A stretch of DNA of 64,000 nt, taken from assembly GCF_043677095.1 (NCBI RefSeq), contig NZ_JBHLJR010000004.1, positions 1 through 64,000 on the forward strand, given 5' to 3'. Source of the DNA: Natronococcus roseus. Lineage in GTDB: Archaea > Halobacteriota > Halobacteria > Halobacteriales > Natrialbaceae. This document shows, piece after piece, positions 38,683 through 48,400 of this stretch. Below the pieces are notes generated by a model. It made no database searches and had not been told where the DNA came from. It saw nothing but the letters and a program-made list of their open reading frames with translations. The translations under genes and the position numbers were made by a program. Each line of letters starts with the position of its first letter. The stretch's first letter is position 1.

Positions 38683-39183
38683 ATGTCACTCTCGATCGCA
38701 GTCGTCGACGCCGGGACCGCACTCGAGGAAGCGGGCGGGCTCCTCCGGTACGCGCTCGTCTTCCTGCTCGCGATGGTGCCGGCGGTCGAGCCGTTCGCCG
38801 TGATTCCGATCGCCATCGGACTCGGATTCGATCCCGTTGCGACGGGCGTCGCCGCGTTCGCCGGCAGCGTTACCGCGGTCTACCTGCTCGTCGCCTTCCA
38901 GGACCGCCTACTCGCTCTGTGGCGGCGACGCTCCGGCGATGACGGGTCGACCTCGAGCGGTCGACCCGAACGCGCGCGACGCGTCTGGGAGCGGTACGGA
39001 CTCGTCGCGTTCGCGTTCGTCGGACCGATACTGGCCGGAATCCACCTCGCGGCGCTGATCGCCGTCACGGTCGACGGCCGTCCGCGTCGCGTCGCGGTCT
39101 GGCTGACGGTCGGCCTCGGCGCCTGGACGGTCGCGCTCGTCGTCGGCTCGGTGGCCGGCCTCTCCGCGCTCGGGCTGGCGTAG
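38683..39183 (+). CDS. Small multidrug export family protein
   Basis: 166 residues with the PF06695-like layout: membrane helices LLRYALVFLLAMVPAVEPFAVIPIAIGLGF and VATGVAAFAGSVTAVYLLVAFQDRLLALW, a hydrophilic loop (RRRSGDDGSTSSGRPERARRVWERYG), then LVAFAFVGPILAGIHLAALIAVTV and VAVWLTVGLGAWTVALVVGSVAGLSALG. The conserved PAVEP sits in the first helix pair and GPILAGIH in the third. The family name comes from homology; transport activity is not established for these archaeal members. It lies 81 bp after the SDR gene on the same strand and converges on the aspartoacylase-like gene with only 4 bp between stops. Confidence 0.82.
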   Translation: MSLSIAVVDAGTALEEAGGLLRYALVFLLAMVPAVEPFAVIPIAIGLGFDPVATGVAAFAGSVTAVYLLVAFQDRLLALWRRRSGDDGSTSSGRPERARRVWERYGLVAFAFVGPILAGIHLAALIAVTVDGRPRRVAVWLTVGLGAWTVALVVGSVAGLSALGLA

Positions 39184-39187
39184 CCGC

Positions 39188-40159
39188 TCACTCCTCGCGG
39201 ATCAGCGCGACGCTGGCGAGCTTTTCGCCGGCCGGGACGGTCGCCTCCTGGGTGAGCGTGTACAACAGTCCCTCGCGACCGACGACGGCCTCCTGGAGCG
39301 CCTCGTAGGTTGACGGATCGTACACCGTGCCGAGCACGTCGCCCTCCGAGACTGGCTGGCCGATCTCGAGGGCCGGATCCGGCCGGAACAGCCCCGAGTG
39401 GTCGGCGACGACCTGGCCGAGGTGGTTCCTGGCGAGGGTCTGCTCGCGCGCGGGAACCTCGCCGGGCAACAACCCGAGCTGGCGACAGACGTCGAGCAGC
39501 CCGTCGACGCCGATCTCGACCGCATCCTCGAGGATCTGCTTGTTGTGGGCGAGTTCGGGCGTGATCGAGGGAATTCCTTCATTGGCGGCCGCGACCCGCA
39601 GCTTGCCGGCGAACCCGCGGCGGTGCCACTCCTCGCTCGCCTCGTCGTCGGCCTCCTCCGAGAGCAGGAGGTCGGTGCCGAACGCCTCGGCCAGCGCGTG
39701 CGACTCCTCGTCGCCCTCGAGGAAGACGACGTGTGGGAGCATGTCCGGGCTCCCGGTGTGGAGGTCGACGACGGCGTCGGCGTCGCCGACGTACCCCCAG
39801 AGCCGGGCGGCCATGCGTTCGTGGAGGGTCCCGTCGGCGTTTCCCGGCCACACCCGGTTCATGTTCGGGTTGACGCTGTCGATGATCTCCGGGGTCGTGT
39901 AGGAGACGCGATCGAACGTCAGCGGGTTCGCGACGGGAACGGCGACGATCCGACCCGACAGCGACTCGAGCGAGAGTCGGTCGTGAAACCGGCGAAGCAC
40001 CTCGGTGCCGTTGATCTCGCGGCCGTGCTGGGCGGCCTGGACGTACAGCGTCGGCCCGTCGTCGGCGCCGTCGTAGCTGTGTACCGTCGTCGTGATCTCG
40101 ACGCCCGACGGCAGTCGTGCGAGCGTCACCTCCTCGGCCGTGTGGGTTCCGGCGGTCAT
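39188..40159 (-). CDS. Succinylglutamate desuccinylase/aspartoacylase family peptidase
   Basis: 323 residues from ATG 40159; a GTG five codons upstream is less likely. This is an M14-type zinc hydrolase: the zinc ligands are in QAAQHGREINGTEVL (HxxE) and AVVDLHTGSPDM (DLHTG). VNPNMNRVWPGNADGTLHERMAARLW is the Arg/Asn substrate-binding region, and ITPELAHNKQILEDAVEIGVDG carries the catalytic glutamate (PELA). The C-terminal ~90 residues form a beta domain (LFRPDPALEIGQPVSEGDVLGTV). It cleaves an N-acyl or amide bond; the substrate is unknown. It is divergent from the peptidylprolyl isomerase gene across 98 bp. Confidence 0.9.
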   Translation of the reverse strand: MTAGTHTAEEVTLARLPSGVEITTTVHSYDGADDGPTLYVQAAQHGREINGTEVLRRFHDRLSLESLSGRIVAVPVANPLTFDRVSYTTPEIIDSVNPNMNRVWPGNADGTLHERMAARLWGYVGDADAVVDLHTGSPDMLPHVVFLEGDEESHALAEAFGTDLLLSEEADDEASEEWHRRGFAGKLRVAAANEGIPSITPELAHNKQILEDAVEIGVDGLLDVCRQLGLLPGEVPAREQTLARNHLGQVVADHSGLFRPDPALEIGQPVSEGDVLGTVYDPSTYEALQEAVVGREGLLYTLTQEATVPAGEKLASVALIREE

Positions 40160-40257
40160 GAACGACCGTTTCACGTCCGGCGGTATGTACCTGCGGCAGG
40201 CGGTTACACCGTTCCGAGACCACTACCGTTTTCACCCGTCCGGTCGTCGAGCGACGT

Positions 40258-40776
40258 ATGGGCAACGTTACTGCGACCCTGCACACGAGCGAGGGCGACA
40301 TCGAGGTCGAACTCTACGACGAGCGCGCGCCGCGAACCGTCGACAACTTCGTCGGGCTCGCGACGGGCGGCAAGGAGTGGACTGACCCCGAGACGGGCGA
40401 GGAGGTCGAGGGCGAGCCGCTGTACGACGACGTGGTCTTCCACCGGATCATCGACGGATTCATGATCCAGGGCGGCGACCCGACCGGAACCGGTCGTGGC
40501 GGCCCCGGCTACCAGTTCGACGACGAGTTCCACGAGGAGCTGCGCCACGACGACGCCGGGGTCCTCTCGATGGCCAACTCCGGACCAGACACCAACGGCT
40601 CGCAGTTCTTCATCACGCTGGACGCCCAGCCCCACCTCGACGACCGCCACGCCGTCTTCGGCAAAGTTACCGACGGGATGGACGTCGTCCGCGAGATCGG
40701 CGACGTCGAGACCGACGCCAACGACCGACCGCGCGAGGACGTCGTCCTCGAGTCGGTGTCGGTCGACTACGAGTAG
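40258..40776 (+). CDS. Peptidylprolyl cis-trans isomerase (cyclophilin type)
   Basis: 172 residues, the compact cyclophilin form. Catalytic and binding residues: VVFHRIIDGFMIQGGDPTGTGRGGPGY (active-site arginine, QGGDP), DAGVLSMANSGPDTNGSQFFITLDAQPHLDDRHAVFGKV (the substrate-pocket MANSG...SQFFIT...LD..H.VFG). Speeds proline isomerisation during folding; there is no signal peptide, so it acts in the cytoplasm. It has an acidic insert (KEWTDPETGEEVEGEP) typical of haloarchaeal homologues. A BRE/TATA-like CCGTTTTCACC lies about 29-39 bp upstream of the ATG. Confidence 0.95.
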   Translation: MGNVTATLHTSEGDIEVELYDERAPRTVDNFVGLATGGKEWTDPETGEEVEGEPLYDDVVFHRIIDGFMIQGGDPTGTGRGGPGYQFDDEFHEELRHDDAGVLSMANSGPDTNGSQFFITLDAQPHLDDRHAVFGKVTDGMDVVREIGDVETDANDRPREDVVLESVSVDYE

Positions 40777-40945
40777 CGACTCGAGCGTTTCTCTCGTTTT
40801 GCGCCCGTCGTTTCCACGGTTTCGAGCCAATCCTGTCGATTTGGTACGCTGCTCGAGCGAATTGTTTTACTAGTCGTGTCAGATTATACCAGATACGATC
40901 CATGTATGAGAACAACTTTCACGGATGGTTTTCAATTATCGATCG

Positions 40946-43009
40946 ATGTCTTCCGACAAGTCGGACTGCGGACGGCGAACGGGGAGTCGATCGACGCGGG
41001 GCGAACCGGCGACGGAGCGGAGCCAGGTCTACGCGGTCGAGGACGACGGCGAACTCTGCCCCAAGGAGCCCTCGGAGGTAGCGCGGGAGTGTGGCTGCGG
41101 ACGAACGCACACGCGCCGGACGTTCATGGGGGCAACCGCGGCCACCGCGGGTGCGCTGACGCTCGGCTCGCAGGTCTCCGGCGTCGCGGCCGACGAGCCG
41201 GAGGGCGACACCGTCACTATCGTCCACGATCTGCACACCCACAGCGAGATCGGCGAGCCCGGCGAGCCCAACATCGCGCGCTACTGGAACGTCGTCCAGG
41301 AGCAGCTCGGGGACCGGGACGACGCCGTCTTCCTCGCGAACGGGGACGAACTCGGCTCGTCGACGATCTCGTTTTTCACCGAGGGCGAGCACAAGATCGA
41401 CTTCATGAACGACATGGACCTCACCGCCGCGGGCGTCGGCAACCACGACTTCGACTACGGCGTCGAGGTCGCCGAGCAACGGTTCGCCGACAGCGAGTTC
41501 CCGTGGCTGAACTCGGCGCTGTACACGCCCGACGGCGAGCTGTTCCCCGAGACCGAGGAGTACACCACCCTCGAGATCGGCGACCTCACGGTCGGCCTGT
41601 TCAACGTCGTCCTTCGGGGCTTTCACGGGATCACCGACTACCCGGACGACTACGAGCAACGCGACCCCGTCGAGACGGCCCGGGAGATGACCCAGCTGCT
41701 CCGGGAGGAGGAGGACGCCGACGTCGTCGTCTGCTCGTCGCACACGCCCCACGAGACCCACTTCGAGCTCGCCGAGGAGGTCGACGGGCTGGACGCCATC
41801 TTCGGCTCGCACTCCCACTACACGATGGACACCGCGGAGGAATACGAAGGAACCGTCATCAGCGAGGTCGGCTACGCCTACTTCCACCTGGGCGTGATGA
41901 CGCTCGACTCGGAGGGGAACCTCGTGAGCTGGGAGCGCCTCGACTTGGACGAGGACACCGAAGCCGATCCGGAGTTCAAAGAGCGCATCGAGGCCCAGTA
42001 CGACGAGCTCGACGAGGAGCTCTCGGAGGTGATCGGCGAGACGGCCGTCGAACTCGACACCTCGGGCTCGATCACCTACGGCCGCGAGGCCCTGATCGGT
42101 AACCTCATCACGGACACGATGCTCGATCTGCACTCCGACGCGCAGGTCGCCTTCCAGAACGGCGGCGGGATTCGAACGAACACCACGTACGGCCCAGGCG
42201 AACTCACCGCGGGCGACGTGCTGGGGATCCTCCCGTTCGGCAACGAGGCGGTCGTCTTCGAGGCGACCGGCGAGGAGATCCTGCAGGTACTCGAGAACCG
42301 CATCGACACGCTCCCGGACAACACCTTCGGCGCCCAGCAGGGCCAGCAGGTCGGCGGCCTCCAGTACGAGTGGAGCGGCCACGAGGAACCCGAGGTCGGC
42401 GACGTCTACGTCGAGGGCGAACCCCTCGAGCCCGACGAGACGTACGTCGTCTCGACGACCGACTACCTCAAGAACACCGCCGAGGACTACGCACCGTTCA
42501 GCGACGCGGAGCTGCTCTGGGAGGGTGGAATCATCCTCGGCCCCGCCGTGATGGAGTACGTCGAAGAACACAGCCCCGTCGAGCCCGAACTCGAGAACCG
42601 CATCCTGCGGGTCGACGAGGACGTCGGGAGCTACCGGGCCGTTCGTCGGGAGGACGGCCGAACGCTGCTCTGCTTCGACGTCCCCGAGGGGGCGGCCGAG
42701 ATCGGCGACGCCGAGACGTTCTTCGGCGCGACGACCGACGTCGACGAGGACGCTCCGGACCCCGTCTCCGCCGAGATCGAGGATGGACTCCTCTGGATCG
42801 GGTACGACACCGGCGACCTCCAGCAGTTCCTCGCCACCACCGACGCCGAGGAGCTGCGGGTTTTCGGCGAGTTCGAACCCGACGAGGAACACTACGGCTA
42901 CACCGACACCGACGGCGAACTCCTCGAGCTTCCCGTCGCCGCCGTCTACGACGGCTTCAAGCTCAAGGCGACGATCGACGCCGCGTCGCCGTCGCTCGGG
43001 GAGGACTGA
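40946..43009 (+). CDS. Tat-exported bifunctional metallophosphatase/5'-nucleotidase
   Basis: 687 residues starting at ATG 40946 (an ATG 21 bp earlier is possible). A long leader precedes a twin-arginine signal HTRRTFMGATAATAGALTLGSQVSGVAA. The metallophosphatase half uses IVHDLHTHSEIG (metal ligands), FLANGDELGSS, AAGVGNHDFDYGVE, CSSHTPHETHFE and GSHSHYTM. The second half is the 5'-nucleotidase C-terminal domain: SITYGREALIGNLITDTMLD, VAFQNGGGIRTNTTYGPGELTAGDVLGILPFGNEAVVFEATGEEILQVLENR. It is exported and probably removes phosphate from external nucleotides to supply nucleosides and phosphate. The ~115 residues after the C-terminal domain do not match a family I know. Confidence 0.88.
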   Translation: MSSDKSDCGRRTGSRSTRGEPATERSQVYAVEDDGELCPKEPSEVARECGCGRTHTRRTFMGATAATAGALTLGSQVSGVAADEPEGDTVTIVHDLHTHSEIGEPGEPNIARYWNVVQEQLGDRDDAVFLANGDELGSSTISFFTEGEHKIDFMNDMDLTAAGVGNHDFDYGVEVAEQRFADSEFPWLNSALYTPDGELFPETEEYTTLEIGDLTVGLFNVVLRGFHGITDYPDDYEQRDPVETAREMTQLLREEEDADVVVCSSHTPHETHFELAEEVDGLDAIFGSHSHYTMDTAEEYEGTVISEVGYAYFHLGVMTLDSEGNLVSWERLDLDEDTEADPEFKERIEAQYDELDEELSEVIGETAVELDTSGSITYGREALIGNLITDTMLDLHSDAQVAFQNGGGIRTNTTYGPGELTAGDVLGILPFGNEAVVFEATGEEILQVLENRIDTLPDNTFGAQQGQQVGGLQYEWSGHEEPEVGDVYVEGEPLEPDETYVVSTTDYLKNTAEDYAPFSDAELLWEGGIILGPAVMEYVEEHSPVEPELENRILRVDEDVGSYRAVRREDGRTLLCFDVPEGAAEIGDAETFFGATTDVDEDAPDPVSAEIEDGLLWIGYDTGDLQQFLATTDAEELRVFGEFEPDEEHYGYTDTDGELLELPVAAVYDGFKLKATIDAASPSLGED

Positions 43010-43091
43010 GCTCGGCGGAGCCGGATCGATACCCGATTCGCCCAAACGATGCAACGGCCACGCTTAGGGGCACGCCTCCCTTGGCTGTCGT

Positions 43092-44048
43092 ATGAACTGG
43101 ACGGCTGCGGACATTCCCGACCAGAGCGGCCGGACGATCGTCGTCACGGGAGCCAACAGCGGGATCGGCCTCGAGACGACCCGCGAACTCGCGCGCAACG
43201 GCGCTCGGGTGATCATGGCCTGTCGAAGCACCGATCGAGGCGAACAGGCGGCACGCGAGGTCCGCCGGGACGCACCCGACGCCGAACTCCGCGTCGAGGA
43301 GTGTGACCTGGGCGATCTCGAGTCGGTTCGGGCCTTCGCCGATCGGCTCGAGGGCGACGAGATCGACGTCCTGATCAACAACGCCGGCGTCATGGCGATC
43401 CCCCGTTCGGAGACCGAAGACGGGTTCGAGACCCAGTTCGGCGTCAACCACCTCGGCCACTTCGCGCTAACCGGTCTGCTCCTCGAGAACCTCGCGACCG
43501 ACGGCGAGGAGCCCGCGCGGGTCGTCACCGTCTCGAGTGCCGTCCACGAGCGGGGACGGATCCGCTTCGAGGACCTCCACGGCGAGCGATCCTACGACGA
43601 GTGGGAGGCCTACGCCCAGTCGAAGCTGGCGAACGTGCTGTTCGCGTACGAGCTCGAGCGACGCTTCCTCACCGCCGGCGTGAACGCCGACAGCGTGGCA
43701 GTGCATCCGGGCTACGCGAACACGAACCTGCAGTACCGAGGCCCCGAACAGCGGGGCAGTCGGCTCCGGATGGCGGCGATGAAACTCATGAACGCGGTGA
43801 TCGCCCAGCCGTCCGCGACGGGCGCGCTGCCGACGCTGTACGCCGCGACCGCGCCCGAGGCCGAGGGCGGCGCCTACTACGGCCCCGGCGGGTTCGGGAA
43901 CATGCGCGGGACGCCCGAACGCCAGGCCTCCTCGGACCGATCCTACGACGAGGAGACGGCCCGCTGGCTGTGGGCGGTCTCGAGCGATCTGACCGACGTC
44001 AGCTACGACCTCCCGGAACCGAAAGCCGGCGTGCCGGCGCGGAGCTGA
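43092..44048 (+). CDS. SDR oxidoreductase (retinol-dehydrogenase-like)
   Basis: 318 residues. Extended SDR pattern of the retinol dehydrogenase/protochlorophyllide reductase-like group: TGANSGIG at ~20-27, ARVIMACRSTDRGEQAAREVRR (NADP-favouring arginine), VLINNAGVMAIPRSETEDGFETQFGVNHLGHFALTGLLL, then VVTVSSAVHERG and YAQSKLANVLFAYELERRF (YxxxK). It is followed by the end of the Rossmann fold and a C-terminal cap. Substrate unknown; haloarchaeal copies are annotated as generic oxidoreductases. A ferredoxin-like gene follows on the same strand 58 bp later. Confidence 0.9.
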   Translation: MNWTAADIPDQSGRTIVVTGANSGIGLETTRELARNGARVIMACRSTDRGEQAAREVRRDAPDAELRVEECDLGDLESVRAFADRLEGDEIDVLINNAGVMAIPRSETEDGFETQFGVNHLGHFALTGLLLENLATDGEEPARVVTVSSAVHERGRIRFEDLHGERSYDEWEAYAQSKLANVLFAYELERRFLTAGVNADSVAVHPGYANTNLQYRGPEQRGSRLRMAAMKLMNAVIAQPSATGALPTLYAATAPEAEGGAYYGPGGFGNMRGTPERQASSDRSYDEETARWLWAVSSDLTDVSYDLPEPKAGVPARS

Positions 44049-44106
44049 CCGATCGTCCCTCGAACCGACCGTAACGCGAAAGGCGATTCGGCCGAACCTC
44101 TACGCA

Positions 44107-44445
44107 ATGAACAACGAGGAGATCACGCGCGCGAGCGACGTCGGCTCCGCGGACGCGCCGCCGGTCTCGGAGAAGCCGTACAAGATCGTCTTCGAGGCCA
44201 ACAAGTGCTTCGGCGCGGGCAAGTGCGCCGAGGTCAGCGACAACTGGGGGATGTCCCTCGAGTCGGGAATCGCTCAGCCGGAGGTCTACTTCTTCGGCGA
44301 GGACGATCTCGAGCACAACGTTCGGGCCGCGGAGGTCTGCCCAGCCAAGAAGGGCGACGGCTGTATCCACGTGATCGACCGCCGCACGGACGAGGAGATC
44401 GCGCCAGATCCCCACGGCGACGGCACGCTGAGCGTCGACTGGTAG
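44107..44445 (+). CDS. Ferredoxin-like protein, 3Fe-4S/4Fe-4S type
   Basis: 112 residues. After a ~22-residue N-terminal extension the pattern is YKIVFEANKCFGAGKCAEVSDNW, then AAEVCPAKKGDGCIHVIDRRTDEEI. The cysteines C(x5)C near residues 34-40 and CP...C near residues 79-86 give four ligands arranged as in small Fe-S ferredoxins of the C(x5)C...C type. The cluster type (3Fe or 4Fe) is not clear because one ligand position has a longer gap. The tail is acidic. It follows the SDR gene and could be its electron partner, which is only an inference from adjacency. Confidence 0.78.
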   Translation: MNNEEITRASDVGSADAPPVSEKPYKIVFEANKCFGAGKCAEVSDNWGMSLESGIAQPEVYFFGEDDLEHNVRAAEVCPAKKGDGCIHVIDRRTDEEIAPDPHGDGTLSVDW

Positions 44446-44478
44446 CGACGGCGCGGCCCCGACGTGTCATTCGTCCGA

Positions 44479-45000
44479 TCAGTCCGCCCCGCCCTCCCGG
44501 AACGTCCACTCGGTCTCGAGGGCCGACGGCTCCGCGAGGGTCTGGTAGACCACGCAGTACCGCTCGGTGTACTTCTGCAGTGCGGCCTTCGTATCGTCGT
44601 CGACATCGCCGTCGACGGTGACCTCGAGGCGGATGTCCTGGAAGCCGACGGGTGCGTCCGCGTCGACGCCCATCGTCCCGCGGAGGTCGAGGTCGCCGCT
44701 GGCCTCGACGCCGATGTCGACCTCGAGGCCGAAGTTCTCCGCGACGGCCTGGGCGGTGAGCTGCGAGCACGCCGCCAGCGCGCCCAGCAACAGATCGCCC
44801 GAACAGGCGCCGGTTCCGGGACCGCCGGCGCCCTCGTGGAGTTCGGCCTCGTAGATCGCCCGGCCGATGTCCACGTTACAGCTCCGGCTGTCGTCTTGCT
44901 CCTCGCCGGTCGCGGTCAGCGTGATCTGGGCCGCTTCGGGGTTTTGCTCGTACTCGGCCTTCAGCGGCTCCTGCTCCTCCTGCAAGTTACTCTCACCCAT
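44479..45000 (-). CDS. OsmC family protein
   Basis: 173 residues from ATG 45000; longer frames upstream run into tRNA-Leu and are not coding. OsmC core: GACSGDLLLGALAACSQLTAQAVAENFGLEVDIGVEASGDLDLRG has the GxxPxxxLLAALGACxxxTA pattern with one of the two catalytic cysteines (AACSQ). The second lies in YTERYCVVYQTL. OsmC proteins reduce organic hydroperoxides with two cysteines; both are present. The N-terminal ~40 residues (QEEQEPLKAEYEQNPEAAQITLTATGEEQ) are acidic. It is convergent with the ferredoxin-like gene, 33 bp apart. Confidence 0.9.
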   Translation of the reverse strand: MGESNLQEEQEPLKAEYEQNPEAAQITLTATGEEQDDSRSCNVDIGRAIYEAELHEGAGGPGTGACSGDLLLGALAACSQLTAQAVAENFGLEVDIGVEASGDLDLRGTMGVDADAPVGFQDIRLEVTVDGDVDDDTKAALQKYTERYCVVYQTLAEPSALETEWTFREGGAD

Positions 45001-45123
45001 ACACCCTCGATAATCGGCCGCTCCCCAAATAACTACGCTCCGACCTCGGTCGACCGACGCGGGGGTGAGCGAACACCGAAACACACATTCCAGCACGGCG
45101 ACTACCCTCGAGCGCACTTCTGT

Positions 45124-45207
45124 GCGAGGGTAGCCAAGCAGGCCAACGGCGGTGGGCTTAAGACCCGCTCCCGTAGGGGTCCGAGGGTTCAAATCCCTTC
45201 CCTCGCA
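45124..45207 (+). tRNA. tRNA-Leu(TAA)
   Basis: The acceptor GCGAGGG pairs with CCCTCGC and the discriminator is A. The anticodon stem GTGGG/CCCGC closes CTTAAGA, anticodon TAA. A long variable arm (CCCGTAGGGG) makes it a class II tRNA, as expected for leucine. No intron is visible. The T-arm/3' end is copied 116 bp downstream. Confidence 0.95.
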
Positions 45208-45323
45208 TGCTACCGCGAACACCCGTGAGCGGTAGCTGCGAGACGAGGGGATTTGAATCAGACCGAGGTTCTGCGAGCGGAGCGAGCAGGTTCTCGGGCG
45301 TGGTTCGAATCCCTTCCCTCGCA
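45186..45323 (+). repeat. Post-tRNA element with direct and inverted copies of the tRNA-Leu 3' end
   Basis: GGTTC(A/G)AATCCC plus TTCCCTCGCA occurs at 45186-45207 (the tRNA) and again at 45302-45323 (21 of 22 identical). Between them are GCGAACACCCGTGAGC (45215-45230), an inverted T-arm copy GAGGGGATTTGAATCA (45245-45260) and GAGCGGAGCGAGCAGG (45275-45290). The order and spacing match the element after tRNA-Ile. The inverted and direct copies can pair. Confidence 0.85.
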
Positions 45324-45470
45324 GTTCAAAAAACCGACGAGCCCTGCCTCGAGCGAACCGGCTGCTCCGACGTCGCCGAACGAGACACGCGAGACGCCGG
45401 TGCGTCGTTTCCCGTAGTCTCGGCTCGAGGACATCCGTCGACGCGATTCCCTTCGACGATCGACCGACCG

Positions 45471-48400
45471 TTACGACTCCTCGACCGCCGGGAGCGTAAC
45501 GAAGACCGTCGTCCCCTCACCGGGGTCGGAGTCGACCCAGATCTCGCCGTCGTGGCGCTCGACGATCCGCTGACAGAGCGCCAGCCCGATCCCCATTCCC
45601 TCGTGCTCGCCGCGGCCGTGGAGGCGCTGGAAGACCTCGAACACGCGCTCCTGATCGCCGGGGGCGATCCCGATCCCCTCGTCGCGGACCGCGATCTTCC
45701 ACGTCCCGTTCAGTCGCTCGGCGTCGACGCGGATCGTCGGCGGCTCGTCGCCGCTGTACTCGACCGCGTTCTCGAGCAGATTCTGGAACAGCTGTCGGAG
45801 CTGGCTGGCGTCGCCGTTCACCCGGGGGAGGGTTTCGACCGTCACGTCGGCACCGCTTTCCTCGAGCCGGAGCTGAACGTCGTCGAGAACGTCCTCGAGG
45901 AGCCGATCGAGATCGGTCGGTTCGAAGGAGCTTCCGCCCGTCTCGACGCGAGAGTACGCGAGCAGGCCGTCGATCATGCTTCGCATCCGCTCTGCACCCC
46001 CGATAGCGAACTGCAGGAACTCCTCGCCGTCGGCGTCGAACAGCTCGCCGTAACGGCTCTCGATCAGCTGTAGATAGCTCGAGACCATCCGCAGGGGCTC
46101 TTGTAGGTCGTGGGAGGCCGCGTAGGCGAACTGCTCGAGGCGTTCGTTCGAGGTCTCGAGTTGCTCGATCGTCTCCTCGAGTCGTCGCTGATACTCGCGG
46201 CGCTCGGTGATATCCGTGACCGTAACGACCGCACGACGCACGTCTCCGCGTTCGTCTCTGACCGGCATCCCGTGTTCCATAACGATCCGCCGTTCGTCGT
46301 CGAACGTCCGGATCTGGTAGACGTTCGGTTCGGTCACCTCCTCCCCGCGGAGCACCTGGGACATCGTCCGCTCCTCGAGTTCGACCGGCTCGCCGGAGTC
46401 GGCCCAGACGGCGGCGTACTTCTCGTACTCGGCGACGGAGTCGGCGTCGAAGACGTCCCCGCCCCAGATCTCCCTGGCCGCGGCGTTGGCCCTGATCAGC
46501 GACCCGTCCGCGTCCGCGACCACGGCGCCGACGGGCAACACTCGAAACAGCGTCTCGAGCTGCCTGCGTTGCTTCTCGGCCTCGAGCTCGGCCCGTTTGC
46601 GCTCCGTGATATCGGTGAGCGCGCCGGGAAACGTCTCGGCCTCGCCCGCCTCGTCGCATTCGACGTGGCCGCGAGCGAAGACCCAGCGGATCTCGCCGTC
46701 GGCGTCGCGAACGCGGTACTCCGCCTCGTACTCGCCGCAGCGCTCGAGGGCGTCCTCGATCCGTGCGACGACCCGGTCGCGGTCGTCCTCGTAGATCGAC
46801 GACAGCACCCGCTCGAGGGGGACTCCCTCCCGCGCCCGCTCCGGATCGAGCCCGAACGTTCGCGCGAAGGAGGCGCCGGTAACGAACGTGTCCTCGGCGA
46901 CGTTCCACTCCCAGGTGCCGACCGCGCCGGCCTCGGTCGCGGCCTCGAGCTGTTCTTTGGTCTCCTCCAGGTACTGCTCGCGTTCCCTGCGGTCGGTGAT
47001 ATCCCGGAAGTAGACCGAGATCCCGGTTTCCGAGGGGTAGAGGTTCGCCTCGACCCAGAATCCGAGCGTGTCGTAGTAGAGCTCGTAGCTGGTCGCCTCC
47101 TGGGTTTCCCGCGCCGTCTGGAACGCGTCCCAGACCTCGTCGAGCTCGGCGGCGGACGGAAAGACGTCCCAGAGGCGTTCGCCGAGCAGTTCGTCCTCGG
47201 GACGTTGGAGGAGGTCCTCGGCGCGGTCGTTAACGTGGGTGAACCGGAACTCCTCGTCGACCGCGTAGAACGCGTCGGAGATCCGCCCGAAGACCTCCTC
47301 GAGTTCGCTCTCGAGCCGTTGCTCGCGCCGCCAGCGCTCGGTCATGTCCCGCGTCACCTTCAGGTAGCCCCGGTGGGTGCCGTCGGCGTCCCGGACCGCC
47401 GTGATGGTAACGTTCGCCCAGAACCGCGCCCCGTCAGCACGGACGCGCCACCCCTCGTCCTCGAACGAGCCGCGCTCGGTCGCTCGCTCGAGGTTCCGCT
47501 CGGGGACGCCCGCCGCGCGGTCCTCGGGCGTGTAGAAGACCGAGAACTCCTCGCCGAGGATCTCCTCGCGGTCGTACCCCTTGATCCGCTCGGCGCCCGT
47601 GTTCCAGCTGATGACGCGACCGTCGGGGTCCAGCCGGAAGATCGCGTACTCCTCGATCGCGTCGACCAGGGAGCGAAACTCCTCTCTGCTCTCCCGGAGG
47701 GCGCTCTCCGAGCGCTTCCTGTCGGTGATATCGTAGTAAAACTCGATCCGCCCGCCGGCGTAGCGGCCCGACTCGATCGGCTTGCTGTAGTGTTCGAGCC
47801 ACCGACCGTCGCGACCGTCGCCCGCCGTGACACGGCACTCGAAGCGCTCGATGTAGCTGTTGTCGTCGTAGGTGGCCAATACGGTCTCGGCGAACCGCTC
47901 GGGATCCTCGAGTTCGTATTTTACCGTTTCCTCCACCAGCGTCCGTTTGTCGCGGCCGACGATCGCGTCCCGATCCAGTCCGAAGTACCGCTCGATGGTC
48001 TCGTCGGCCCACGCGACCTCGAACGCGTCGTCGAGGACGAACACCCCGATGTCGGCCTCGTCGAGGACGTCGGTGACGGATCCCGACGGCGCATCCGGGG
48101 ACTCGAACGTATCCAGTCGTCGCTTCGGCTCGGTGCGGTCCCGCACTACGCCGATCGTGGCCCGAAGCTCGCCGTCGTCCGCGAGCGGATTGACCCGGAG
48201 TCCGCACGGGACGATCTCGCCGGTGGCGGTTCGAACGCCCAGTTCGAACGTTTCGTTCCCCTCACTCGTTCCCTCGAGATGCGCCGAAACCGCGTCCTCG
48301 ATGGCTGAAACGTCGTCGTCGTCCAGAACCAACGAGACGTGTTCCCCCAAGAGTTCGTCCCGTTTGTAGCCCGTCATCTCGACGAGACCGTCGTTGACCG

